Shown piece by piece: positions 43,056 to 51,767 of a DNA stretch of 64,000 nt. Position 1 is the first letter of the stretch; every line of letters begins with the position of its first letter. The notes below the pieces were generated by a model, which worked only from the letters and a program-made list of their open reading frames with translations, made no database searches and was not told the origin of the DNA. A program made the translations under genes and the position numbers. Source of the DNA: Ohtaekwangia koreensis (GTDB lineage Bacteria; Bacteroidota; Bacteroidia; Cytophagales; Cyclobacteriaceae). The stretch spans positions 2,018,580 to 2,082,579 of the forward strand of contig NZ_FUZU01000001.1 in assembly GCF_900167975.1 (NCBI RefSeq), given 5' to 3'.

Positions 43056-43317
43056 TATAGTATTGATATTATAAAATATAGTGTGCCGGTAAGACAATGC
43101 GATGACTTGCCGGCACGTTTGTTATATACCGTTTGTGTAGATTTTTTAGCCGATGGCCTAATATATGTAACCATCTGGCTGAAGTGGAGTAACAAGTATA
43201 AGAGCGGATTGTGTTGTTGGGTGTAATTTGATTGTGAAGAAAGAGGGCAGGAGCTTCCGCAGCTTTAGCAAAGAACAGCATTAACCTATATCAATCCAAC
43301 CTCTAACTCCTTCTGAA

Positions 43318-44649
43318 ATGAAGAAAAAACTTCTCATCGGTGGCGGAGCATTAGCAGTGCTTCTTGTTGTCTTTTTTATTGTGCGTGGTAACAAGGCAAG
43401 CGAAACTGCAGATGTAATGACCTCCGTAAAGCGCGGCCCGTTCAAAATAGAAATTGAAACCACTGGCGAACTCGAAGCCAAAAACTCTGTAAAAATTCTC
43501 GGTCCTTCTCAGCTTCGTGATTTTCGAATCTGGAACGTAACCATCCAAAGCATAATTGATGAAGGTACTGTAGTTAAGAAAGGCGACTGGGTTGCCACCC
43601 TCGATCGTTCAGAATTCCAGAATCGTTTTAATGAAAAGCAGATCGAGCTTGAAAAAGCAAATTCCAAGTTTGTGCAGACACAGCTTGATACTACACTTCA
43701 GATGCGCCAGTCGCGTGATGAACTGATCAATCTGCGCTACGGTAAAGATGAAAAGCAGATCGTTCTCGATCAATCTAAATTTGAACCACCGGCAACCATC
43801 AAGCAAAACCAGATAGATCTTGAAAAAGCGATTCGTGCCTACGACCAGGCAACAGAGAATAACAAGATCAAGAAGAAGCAGAATATAGAAAAGATGCGTG
43901 AAGTATCTGCTGAACTTCGGAAAGTGCAAAATGAATTTACTTCCATGACAAAAGTAATGGAATCCTTTAATGTGATTGCCCCTGAAGATGGCATGGTGAT
44001 CTATGAAAAAGGTTGGGATGGAAAACCTATCAAAGGTGGATCCCAGATAAACATGTGGGAGCCAACCGTTGCCACATTGCCGGATCTCACCAAGATGATG
44101 TCCAAAACGTATGTGAACGAAGTGGATGTGCGCAAAGTAAAAGCCGGGCAAGATGTAAGTATAGGGCTCGATGCATATCCTGATAAGAAGTTAACAGGCA
44201 AAGTAATTCGCGTAGCAAATGTAGGAGAGCAACGTCCTAACTCCGATGCAAAGGTATTTGAAGTGGCAGTTGAAATAAACGGCACTGATCCAACGCTTCG
44301 TCCTTCTATGACCACAAGCAATCGCATCATTGCCAGCGTTATTGATAGCGCCATGTTTGTTCCACTCGAGTGTCTGCATAGCCAGGCCGATACCATCACC
44401 TATGTATTTAAGAAGGAAGGTATAAATACAGTGAAACAAGAGGTGGTTGTCGGACAAACAAATTCCAATGATGTAGTTATTCTGAAAGGCCTTGTGGAGG
44501 ATGACAGAGTATATCTTTCAATTCCTGCCGGCTCTGAAAATGATGAGATCTCCCTTCTGAAAGAAATGAATGGCAAGCGTAAGAAGAAGGAAGAGGAAGA
44601 GAAGCCTGCAGAGCCCGCAAAGAAATTACCGACAGCTTCCAGTAATTAA
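43318..44649 (+). CDS. MacA-type periplasmic adaptor (HlyD family)
   Basis: 443 aa. One N-terminal membrane anchor (KLLIGGGALAVLLVVFFIV). Residues ~40-90 carry the lipoyl-like strand, followed by a long coiled-coil hairpin (~100-220) and the second lipoyl half with the beta-barrel (FNVIAPEDGMVIYEKGW ... VDVRKVKAGQDVSIGLDAYPDKKLTGKVIRVANVG). The C-terminus is basic and Lys/Glu-rich. It bridges an inner-membrane transporter and an outer-membrane TolC-type channel. The permease gene begins 6 bases downstream and the TolC-type gene is third, so the whole export operon is present except an ATPase. Confidence 0.9.
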   Translation: MKKKLLIGGGALAVLLVVFFIVRGNKASETADVMTSVKRGPFKIEIETTGELEAKNSVKILGPSQLRDFRIWNVTIQSIIDEGTVVKKGDWVATLDRSEFQNRFNEKQIELEKANSKFVQTQLDTTLQMRQSRDELINLRYGKDEKQIVLDQSKFEPPATIKQNQIDLEKAIRAYDQATENNKIKKKQNIEKMREVSAELRKVQNEFTSMTKVMESFNVIAPEDGMVIYEKGWDGKPIKGGSQINMWEPTVATLPDLTKMMSKTYVNEVDVRKVKAGQDVSIGLDAYPDKKLTGKVIRVANVGEQRPNSDAKVFEVAVEINGTDPTLRPSMTTSNRIIASVIDSAMFVPLECLHSQADTITYVFKKEGINTVKQEVVVGQTNSNDVVILKGLVEDDRVYLSIPAGSENDEISLLKEMNGKRKKKEEEEKPAEPAKKLPTASSN

Positions 44650-44655
44650 TATAGC

Positions 44656-46023
44656 ATGATATTTTCACCCCGAGTATTAGCAAACCTTTCCATTGCTATT
44701 GGAGCGGTTATTTCTAACAAGGTGCGTTCGTTGCTCACAGCCCTGGGAATCATCTTTGGCGTGGCAGCGGTTATCGCGATGCTTGCTATAGGCAATGGCG
44801 CACAACGTGAGATCCTCGACCAGATAAAACTGGTTGGCGTAAATAATATTGTGATCAAACCGATTACGGAACAGAAAGAAGAAAAGATCGAAGAACAGGT
44901 TGGGCAAAAGGACAAAAAGAAATTCTCTCCCGGCCTTACGATACGCGATGTAAGTAATATCAAAAGTACTATACCGGGTATAGCGAGTATCAGCCCTGAG
45001 ATTATACTGGATACCTATGTGATTCGTAATGGGCTGAGGCGTTCTGCTAAACTGGTTGGTGTCGAGCCGGTATATTTCAAGATCTATAACTTTGATTTGC
45101 TGGATGGTAAATCTTTTTCCGGTGAACAGGAACGACTCGGTTCCCCGGTCTGTGTGATCGGAAGTTCTATTAAAGCTAAATTTTTCCCCACTGAAAATCC
45201 AATTGGTAAAACTATTAAAGTAGGACAGCATTGGTTAACGATTATCGGTATTTTAAAAGAGCGTTTGGTATCGGAGTCAAGCATCAGTAAACTTGGTATT
45301 CGTGACTTTAATATGGATATATATACTCCCATTCAATCGGTGTTGATCCGCTATAAAAACAGAGACAAGATTACTTCCGAACAACTGCGTCTCGAGTCTA
45401 TGCGAAGCCGCGGGATGGTATTTTCAAGTACACAAAATGCCAGTGATCAAAGCGAGCAGGAAAAGAAAAACTATCACCAGCTCGACAGACTCGTAGTGCA
45501 GGTAAATGAAACGAGCCAGCTTGCACCGACCGCCGAAATCCTCTCCAGACTTTTGCAGCGCAGACATTATGATGTGGTGGATTATGAAATTGAAATACCT
45601 GAGATGCTACTCAAGCAACAGCAGCGCACCAATGATATTTTTAATTATGTACTCGGTGCTATAGCAGGTATTTCATTGCTGGTAGGAGGTATAGGAATAA
45701 TGAATATCATGCTTGCCTCCGTATTGGAACGTATCAAAGAAATCGGGTTACGATTGTCCATCGGTGCCAAGAAGAGCGATGTGGTGCAGCAATTTTTATT
45801 TGAAGCGATTATGATCAGTGTGTCTGGTGGTATCATTGGTGTTGCTCTAGGTGTGACGCTGGCTTACCTCGTTTCAAAATTTGCCGGTATACCTACGATC
45901 ATCACGTTTACCTCTATCATTTTATCCTTTGGTGTTGCTGCAACCGTAGGTTTAATTTTCGGTATAGCACCTGCGCGCAGAGCAGCCAGTCAAGACCCTA
46001 TCACATCTCTACGATATGAATAA
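44656..46023 (+). CDS. MacB-type ABC transporter permease (FtsX domain), no ATPase domain
   Basis: 455 aa. First membrane span with IGAVISNKVRSLLTALGIIFGVAAVIAMLAIGNGAQ, a MacB-type start. A periplasmic domain (~90-300) is followed by three spans near 330-355 (FNYVLGAIAGISLLVGGIGIMNIML), 380-410 and 420-445, ending PARRAASQDPITSLRYE. It lacks the N-terminal ATP-binding domain that MacB itself has; no ABC ATPase is in the operon. It would need a separate ATPase from elsewhere. Its stop overlaps the TolC-type start by 8 bases. Confidence 0.9.
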   Translation: MIFSPRVLANLSIAIGAVISNKVRSLLTALGIIFGVAAVIAMLAIGNGAQREILDQIKLVGVNNIVIKPITEQKEEKIEEQVGQKDKKKFSPGLTIRDVSNIKSTIPGIASISPEIILDTYVIRNGLRRSAKLVGVEPVYFKIYNFDLLDGKSFSGEQERLGSPVCVIGSSIKAKFFPTENPIGKTIKVGQHWLTIIGILKERLVSESSISKLGIRDFNMDIYTPIQSVLIRYKNRDKITSEQLRLESMRSRGMVFSSTQNASDQSEQEKKNYHQLDRLVVQVNETSQLAPTAEILSRLLQRRHYDVVDYEIEIPEMLLKQQQRTNDIFNYVLGAIAGISLLVGGIGIMNIMLASVLERIKEIGLRLSIGAKKSDVVQQFLFEAIMISVSGGIIGVALGVTLAYLVSKFAGIPTIITFTSIILSFGVAATVGLIFGIAPARRAASQDPITSLRYE

Positions 46024-47482
46024 ACTATATTCCTCCCTCTCTATTTTTTTTCTTCTTTTCGCGATCTCTTCTTTTGCTTATGGACAAACTGTGCTTGCGC
46101 TGGAAGACATTATTGCGCGATCGAAAGGACAATCACCGGCTTCGAAACAGGCAGAGACGAGAAAAGAAAATCGCTACTGGCAATACCGGTACTATAAAAC
46201 CAACTATAATCCACAGCTTCGTCTCGAGGGAAGCTTGCCGAGCTACTATAAACGTGTTAACCAGATACCGCAGCAAGATGGTACATTTCGATATATACCC
46301 GTTGAGCAGACTAATAACAATGTAACCCTGGGATTGGAACAGCCCATTCAATGGACCGGTGGTACGATCTCTGCAAACACTGGACTCGGGTATTTTAAAG
46401 ACTTCAATGACAACACAAGTTTGTCGGAACAATGGAGCGGTACCGTGATGAACGTTCAGCTTAATCAGCCACTCTTTGCTTTTAATCAATTGCGTTGGGA
46501 TCGTAAAACAGAACCGCTTCGGTACGAAGAGTCCAAGCGCGAATATATAGAGCAGATGGAATTTATATCCCGCGAAGCCGTTAGTCGCTTCTTCGATGTT
46601 TTGCAAGCGCAGATCAATCTCCAGATCGCAACTTTTAACCTGGCAAACAATGATACTATATATAAAATTGAAAGAGGTCGCTATAACATCGGGACCACCT
46701 CTCAGGATAAATTGCTACAGGTAGAATTGCAATTGCTTCGTTCGAGACAGGGCGTTGCACAGGCTACACTGGATCAGGAGACCGCGCGACTTCAGCTGCG
46801 TACATATATAGGATTATCAAAGGATGAAAACTTTGCGCTGAGTCTGCCCGAGTATATTCCGGCTTTTGATGTTACCGTAGATGAAGCGTTGCAATACGCA
46901 CAAAAGAATCGTGCTGCATACATTGCCTTTGAGCGAAGGCGAATTGAAGCCGATCGGGAAATTGCGCAGGCAAGAGGCCAGCGGTTTCAAACCGAGCTGA
47001 CAGCTGCCTTCGGGTTAAACAACAATGGGTTGATGTTGGATGATGTATATACTGATCCTTCGGAACTACAACAGTTCAACCTTACGCTTAATGTGCCAGT
47101 ACTAGATTGGGGCCGGAACAAGTCGCGTATGCGCACGGCGATGGCCAATAAGAAATTGAACGATTACGTCATTGCCCAGGACGAAGTAAATTTCGAACAG
47201 GAGATCATGACGCAGGTGCGGCAGTTTGAGATGTTGAGGTTGCAGATCGAGATCACTAAAAAAGCTGATGAAGTAGCTACCGAGCGCTATAATGTAGCAC
47301 AGAATCGTTATCTGATTGGTAAGATTGATATCACAAATTTAAATATAGCATTAACTGAAAAGGACGATGCGAAACGAAGCTATATCCAGGCACTGAAATC
47401 TTTCTGGACGGCTTATTATGATTTGAGAAGACTTACGCTGTATGACTTTTCAACAAAACAACTTCTGTATACACCTGAATAA
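46016..47482 (+). CDS. TolC-family outer-membrane channel
   Basis: 488 aa. Signal peptide (LSIFFLLFAISSFAYGQ). The two TolC-type helical repeats are visible (LEDIIARSKGQSPASKQAETRKENRYWQYRYYKTNYNPQLRLEGSLPSYYKR and VDEALQYAQKNRAAYIAFERRRIEADREIAQARGQRF), along with the periodic long helices and RYLIGKIDITNLNIALTEKDDAKRSYIQALKSFWTAYYDLR near the end. It forms the outer-membrane exit duct of the MacA-MacB-type pump. Overlaps the permease gene by 8 bases; a bidirectional terminator follows. Confidence 0.9.
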   Translation: MNKLYSSLSIFFLLFAISSFAYGQTVLALEDIIARSKGQSPASKQAETRKENRYWQYRYYKTNYNPQLRLEGSLPSYYKRVNQIPQQDGTFRYIPVEQTNNNVTLGLEQPIQWTGGTISANTGLGYFKDFNDNTSLSEQWSGTVMNVQLNQPLFAFNQLRWDRKTEPLRYEESKREYIEQMEFISREAVSRFFDVLQAQINLQIATFNLANNDTIYKIERGRYNIGTTSQDKLLQVELQLLRSRQGVAQATLDQETARLQLRTYIGLSKDENFALSLPEYIPAFDVTVDEALQYAQKNRAAYIAFERRRIEADREIAQARGQRFQTELTAAFGLNNNGLMLDDVYTDPSELQQFNLTLNVPVLDWGRNKSRMRTAMANKKLNDYVIAQDEVNFEQEIMTQVRQFEMLRLQIEITKKADEVATERYNVAQNRYLIGKIDITNLNIALTEKDDAKRSYIQALKSFWTAYYDLRRLTLYDFSTKQLLYTPE

Positions 47483-47484
47483 AA

Positions 47485-47519
47485 AAGAGGTTATCATTCA
47501 AGCAGAATGATAACCTCTT
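47485..47519. terminator. Bidirectional terminator between tolC-type gene and purB
   Basis: AAGAGGTTATCATTC and GAATGATAACCTCTT pair perfectly (15 bp) around a 5-base loop (AAGCA), with A/T runs on either side, between two convergent genes. Confidence 0.9.
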
Positions 47520-47536
47520 CATATTGAGTATATAGA

Positions 47537-48874
47537 TTATATGCCGATGTAAGTGAACGGCGTAATTTCCTTTAAGCGTTTTTTTACGTCCGGTTTTACA
47601 TTGAGACCTTCTATAAATTCAGCTATACTTTCCGCTGTAATCTTCTCATTCTTTCTGGTGAGCGCTTTCAACGCTTCATATGGATTCGGATATCCTTCTT
47701 TACGAAGAATGGTTTGTATGGCTTCGGCTACAACAGCCCAGTTATCATTCAGGTCGCGGTCAATAGCCGCCTTGTTAAGCTCAAGTTTGTTGATGCCTTT
47801 CGATAGAGATTGCATCGCTATATACGTGTGTGCAAGTGGTACACCTATATTTCGCAGTACCGTTGAATCGGTAAGATCACGCTGAAGTCGCGAGATCGGA
47901 AGCTTGCTCGATAAATGTTCGAAGATCGCATTGGCGAAACCCAGGTTGCCTTCGGCATTTTCAAAGTCAATCGGATTTACTTTATGCGGCATGGCCGATG
48001 ACCCTACTTCACCCTCCTTGATCTTCTGTTTGAAATACTCCATCGATATATACTGCCACAAGTCACGACTGAAGTCAATCATGATGGTGTTAATCCGTTT
48101 CAGGTTATCGAATAAAGCTGCAAGGTTATCGTAGTGCTCAATCTGCGTAGTTGGATAGCTCCTTACTAACCCAAGGTGATGACAGAATTCATCTCCGAAT
48201 TTGTTCCAGTCAATCGTAGGGTATGCCACTGCGTGTGCATTGAAGTTACCGGTAGCACCACCAAATTTTCCGGAGTGCGGCACCGACTTCAATTGATTTA
48301 ATTGCTTTTCAAGACGTGCTGCAAACACCATGATCTCTTTGCCAAGTCGGGTAGGAGATGCAGGTTGTCCGTGTGTAAAGGCAAGCATCGGTATATCTTT
48401 CCATTCAATGGCCAGTACATTCAGCTTGCTTAACAACATCTCAATGGTAACCAAATATTCCCGCTCTATAAACTCTTTCAGCAAGAGCGGTATAGCGGTG
48501 TTGTTGATATCCTGAGACGTCAATCCAAAGTGAATGAACTCTCTGAAAGGTTCAAGTCTTAATCTTTCAAACTCCTTCTTGATATAGTATTCCACAGCCT
48601 TCACATCGTGATTCGTAGTCTTCTCGATGAGTTTGATTTCAGCGGCATGGGCTTCATTGAAATTCTTATAGAGCCTGCGTAGTTCCTGCAGCGTATGCAC
48701 CGGAAAATCTTCCAATTCAGGTACGGTAGCAGACATGGCAATGAAGTATTCGATCTCTACCTGCACGCGATAGCGCATCAATCCGAATTCAGAGAAATAA
48801 GGCGCTAAGGGTTTAACAGTTTCAAAATACCGGCCGTCAACGGGCGAGATGGCAGTGAGTGGATTTAATTGCAC
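47537..48874 (-). CDS. purB: Adenylosuccinate lyase
   Basis: 445 aa. The fumarase/aspartase superfamily signature SSAMPHKVNPIDFENAEG is present, with HGQPASPTRLGKEI and THGQ-type first catalytic region (AFTHGQPASPT). The first lines (LTAISPVDGRYFETVKPLAPYFSEFGLMRYRVQVEIEYF) are typical of PurB. It catalyses two steps of purine synthesis, cleaving SAICAR to AICAR and adenylosuccinate to AMP, each with release of fumarate, in the cytoplasm. Monocistronic, with a good promoter (48895-48924) and a shared terminator. Confidence 0.97.
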   Translation of the reverse strand: MQLNPLTAISPVDGRYFETVKPLAPYFSEFGLMRYRVQVEIEYFIAMSATVPELEDFPVHTLQELRRLYKNFNEAHAAEIKLIEKTTNHDVKAVEYYIKKEFERLRLEPFREFIHFGLTSQDINNTAIPLLLKEFIEREYLVTIEMLLSKLNVLAIEWKDIPMLAFTHGQPASPTRLGKEIMVFAARLEKQLNQLKSVPHSGKFGGATGNFNAHAVAYPTIDWNKFGDEFCHHLGLVRSYPTTQIEHYDNLAALFDNLKRINTIMIDFSRDLWQYISMEYFKQKIKEGEVGSSAMPHKVNPIDFENAEGNLGFANAIFEHLSSKLPISRLQRDLTDSTVLRNIGVPLAHTYIAMQSLSKGINKLELNKAAIDRDLNDNWAVVAEAIQTILRKEGYPNPYEALKALTRKNEKITAESIAEFIEGLNVKPDVKKRLKEITPFTYIGI

Positions 48875-48894
48875 GATGTCTGGTTGTTAAAGTT

Positions 48895-48924
48895 CAAAAT
48901 TAATCGCTTCGGTCAATACACCAA
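48895..48924 (-). promoter_or_regulatory. Promoter of purB
   Basis: On the minus strand TTG (48924-48922), 19-base spacer, TAATTTTG (48902-48895), a full match to the Bacteroidota pattern; the start codon follows 21 bases after the -7 box. Confidence 0.65.
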
Positions 48925-49059
48925 AATCTTATAATCGCGGCAGCTTCAATAAAACTTGATAGCGACTCTTTACAGCAAGTAAAATGCATTTGCAGGCGAT
49001 CAGCACGGTATTTGGTCAAACAATTCTGTAATCTAATGTGTTGAGACGATTAACTTTTT

Positions 49060-49176
49060 ATGGATAAAATATTCCTCATTACTTTTGTAGTACTATACAT
49101 TGTGCTATACCGGCAATTAAAAGGATGCACATCGGCATTACTTTTAAGATGGTACACGTGGAAGCTCAGAAAGTAG
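49060..49176 (+). CDS. Possible small membrane peptide (38 aa)
   Basis: ATG-to-TAG ORF of 38 residues: a hydrophobic N-terminal half (DKIFLITFVVLYIVLY) and a basic C-terminal half (RQLKGC ... RWYTWKLRK), consistent with one membrane span with a positive-inside tail. It lies 65 bases before the reductase gene on the same strand. No promoter match is seen. Short length makes coding uncertain. Confidence 0.3.
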   Translation: MDKIFLITFVVLYIVLYRQLKGCTSALLLRWYTWKLRK

Positions 49177-49241
49177 CGGCTGAAGCGTTTGGTTTATAGG
49201 GATTGAAAACGGATAATTGTTAATTGATAATCGAAACAAGA

Positions 49242-50348
49242 ATGGCATTTAGTTTTTTTAAAAAATCGGAGAAGAAAGAAGAGACTCACAGTGGTCCGCA
49301 TTACTATGATCTGAAAGTTAAGACGATCATCAACGAAACAAAGGATGCCATCACCATTGTGTTCGATCAGCCTGCCGGAAAAAAGATAAACTATAAATCA
49401 GGTCAGTTCTTAACCTTGATTGTAAATGTGCAGGGGAAGGAAGTGCGCCGGGCATACTCGTTGTGCAGCTCTCCGTTTATTGATAATGACCTGGCTGTAA
49501 CCGTGAAGCGTGTTGAGCAAGGACTCATGTCGAATTGGCTTCCCGATAATATAAAAGAAGGGCAGACTATAAAAGTGATGGAGCCCATGGGGCAGTTTAC
49601 TACCGAATTCGATGCAAAGCGGAAACGTCACATCGTTATGTTTGCTGGTGGTTCGGGCATTACACCGATGAGCTCAATCATTAAAAGTATGCTCTCACAG
49701 GAACCTGACAGCATGGTGTCGTTGATTTATTGCAACCGCGACATTGACAGCATTATCTTCCGCGATGAACTTGATAAATGGCAAACGAAATATGAAGGTC
49801 GCTTCCATGTTATTCATGTACTCGACAATGCACCGATGAACTGGCAAGGATACTCCGGGTTATTGAATCATGAAATGCTTCAGAAATTATTTGAGCGTAT
49901 TCCGGATTGGGGCATTGAAAAGACAACGTACCTGATGTGTGGTCCGGAGGGAATGATGAAGAATGTAGAGACGTTGCTTGACGCTCATAAAATTCCAAAA
50001 GAAAAAGTCTTCAAGGAAAGTTTTGTTCAGGGAATTCTTGACAAGAAAGAAGAGAAGCCAACAGGCGATGCGAAATCCCGCGAGGTAACCATTCGTTATG
50101 ATGGACAGGAATATAAAGTATCGGTAGAGCCGACTGCTACTATTCTGCAGAGTGCACTTGATCAAGGTATAGATCTGCCATACTCATGTCAGAGCGGATT
50201 GTGTACTGCTTGTCGTGGTAAAGCGTTGAGTGGACAGGTGAAGCTTGATGAAGAGGAAGGACTCTCTCAATCAGAGCGTGCCGAAGGATATGTACTCACC
50301 TGCGTAGGCCATCCGCTTACGGATGATGTAGTAATCGAAATTGGTTAA
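49242..50348 (+). CDS. PaaE-like FAD/NAD(P) reductase with 2Fe-2S ferredoxin domain
   Basis: 368 aa from ATG at 49242. The FAD-binding region has RAYSLCSSP (RxYS motif), the NAD(P)-binding region has FAGGSGITPMSSIIKSML and MCGPEGMM, and the C-terminal ferredoxin domain has cysteines in YSCQSGLCTACRGK and LTCVGHP (C-x4-C-x2-C ... C). The order FAD, NAD, Fe-S matches phenylacetate-CoA oxygenase reductase PaaE and related electron-transfer reductases. No oxygenase genes are adjacent, so its partner is unknown. It is cytoplasmic, with no signal peptide. A terminator follows at 50358-50397. Confidence 0.88.
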   Translation: MAFSFFKKSEKKEETHSGPHYYDLKVKTIINETKDAITIVFDQPAGKKINYKSGQFLTLIVNVQGKEVRRAYSLCSSPFIDNDLAVTVKRVEQGLMSNWLPDNIKEGQTIKVMEPMGQFTTEFDAKRKRHIVMFAGGSGITPMSSIIKSMLSQEPDSMVSLIYCNRDIDSIIFRDELDKWQTKYEGRFHVIHVLDNAPMNWQGYSGLLNHEMLQKLFERIPDWGIEKTTYLMCGPEGMMKNVETLLDAHKIPKEKVFKESFVQGILDKKEEKPTGDAKSREVTIRYDGQEYKVSVEPTATILQSALDQGIDLPYSCQSGLCTACRGKALSGQVKLDEEEGLSQSERAEGYVLTCVGHPLTDDVVIEIG

Positions 50349-50357
50349 ACATTTTCA

Positions 50358-50397
50358 GGTTGATTGTTTGTGGTATCTATACTGTAAACAATCAACC
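50358..50397. terminator. Bidirectional terminator between reductase and CDF genes
   Basis: GGTTGATTGTTT (50358-50369) and AAACAATCAACC (50386-50397) pair perfectly with a 16-base loop, between convergent genes. Confidence 0.7.
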
Positions 50398-50447
50398 AAA
50401 AACATCTATACTATAACCCTATATCTCTTATACTCTTCAAGAGAAGA

Positions 50448-51452
50448 CTAATGCGCTGGATTGTTCAGCGAATGCTTCTTATTTTCGGATATATTCTCTA
50501 CCGTCCATTCGATTTTTCTTACAAGGGCGTGTTGACGCACGGGGCAATCACTTTTATCACATATAGGGCAGGATGCCTCCAGGCAGCCATCGGTATGAAT
50601 AAAGAATTCAACGGAGCTTCCAAAGCGATTGCGCACTAATCCGGTTAATTTATCTATCTCCAGGTGTGCTTCATTTACGTTGAGATACCACGGCACCGTA
50701 AGGTGACAATCCATGTGTAATTGATTGCCATATTTTATAATGCGCAGGTTGTGCAGATCAATCCAGTTCCAGTTACGATTGCTGTTGAGTAAGCCGACCA
50801 GCTTTACAAGCAGATCACGATCTGTTTCATCCATGATGCCTGCAAGTGAACTGCGTAAAATTTTATAGCCTGTGCGCATGATCAGCAATGCGAACACGAT
50901 TGCCACAACACTATCAATCCAGAGTATTTTGGTGAAATAGACCACGATCAATCCGCCCGTGATACCGAGCGTGGTATAGGTATCCGACTGCAAGTGTTTG
51001 CCACTGGCTTTCAAGGCTATAGAATTATTTTGCCTGCCCACACGAATGCAGAGTATACCCATCAAAAAATTGAGCACGGCTGTTATGCAGATCAGCCCCA
51101 TACCAATATCCAGTTGGTGGAGTTGTTCCGGATAGATAAGGTTGTTGACTGCGTTGTAGATGATGAAAAGTCCGGCTACTAAAATGAGGCTTCCCTCGAG
51201 CGCTGCTGAAACGAATTCAACTTTACCATGACCGTAGGGATGATCTTCATCCTGAGGTTTAGCGGCTATATATAGGCTATATAATCCAACAAACCCGGCA
51301 ACGATGTTCACGATACCTTCCAGCGCATCGGTAAGAATAGCGACCGAGTGCGTGAGGTAATAGGCAACGATTTTGATAACCAGCAATCCAACCGAGAGTA
51401 TTGCTACCCATTTCTGAATCTGAATATTTTTTTTGGATGCCTCCACTTGCAC
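50448..51452 (-). CDS. Cation diffusion facilitator (CDF) transporter
   Basis: 334 aa with six predicted membrane spans in the first ~210 residues. The metal-site residues include Asp in ILTDALEGIVN and the DHPYGHGKVEF loop (His-x3-His/Asp type). The C-terminal cytoplasmic domain ends with a cysteine cluster, CLEASCPICDKSDCPVRQHA. CDF proteins export Zn2+, Mn2+, Fe2+ or other divalent metals in exchange for protons. The terminal cysteines suggest metal sensing. Metal specificity cannot be told from sequence. 27 bases downstream of it on the same strand is a small membrane-protein gene. Confidence 0.9.
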   Translation of the reverse strand: MQVEASKKNIQIQKWVAILSVGLLVIKIVAYYLTHSVAILTDALEGIVNIVAGFVGLYSLYIAAKPQDEDHPYGHGKVEFVSAALEGSLILVAGLFIIYNAVNNLIYPEQLHQLDIGMGLICITAVLNFLMGILCIRVGRQNNSIALKASGKHLQSDTYTTLGITGGLIVVYFTKILWIDSVVAIVFALLIMRTGYKILRSSLAGIMDETDRDLLVKLVGLLNSNRNWNWIDLHNLRIIKYGNQLHMDCHLTVPWYLNVNEAHLEIDKLTGLVRNRFGSSVEFFIHTDGCLEASCPICDKSDCPVRQHALVRKIEWTVENISENKKHSLNNPAH

Positions 51453-51479
51453 TACCTCCTTGATCGGTGCAAATAACGA

Positions 51480-51731
51480 TTATCTTTTTGATTTACGAAG
51501 CGTTTTTATAACAGCAGGAACAGCAATAAAAACCCATACAACATTGATGAATGTATTCGCGTAAGCACCTTTGAAAATGGAGTACACGATCAGCAAAAGA
51601 CCTCCGGTGATGTTTAATGCATAAAACAACGGAGAGTCGGATTTTATTTTTTGATAACTGTTTAATCCATAGGCAATCACCACTTCTACAGAGCCGATCC
51701 AGCCAAGAATTTCGATTAGCGTTTCCATCAT
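51480..51731 (-). CDS. CBU_0592-type small membrane protein
   Basis: 83 aa from ATG at 51731. Three hydrophobic segments are seen (IEILGWIGSVEVVIAYGLNSY, PLFYALNITGGLLLIVYSIF, FINVVWVFIAVPAVIKTL). The pattern WIGSVEVVIAYGLNSYQKIKSDSPLFYALNITGGLLL matches the CBU_0592-like domain of unknown function, related in layout to half of a PQ-loop transporter. It lies between the barrel-protein pair and the CDF gene on the same strand. Confidence 0.7.
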   Translation of the reverse strand: MMETLIEILGWIGSVEVVIAYGLNSYQKIKSDSPLFYALNITGGLLLIVYSIFKGAYANTFINVVWVFIAVPAVIKTLRKSKR

Positions 51732-51767
51732 GACCCCAAAATACAAAGAATGTTTTGTGAAGCGATT

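Larger units (their letters stand above)
48875..49241. other. Divergent intergenic region purB / reductase
   Basis: This 367-base gap has the purB promoter (48895-48924) and a possible small ORF of 38 aa (49060-49176, plus). No promoter match was found for the reductase gene. No repeats or RNA genes are recognised. Confidence 0.6.
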
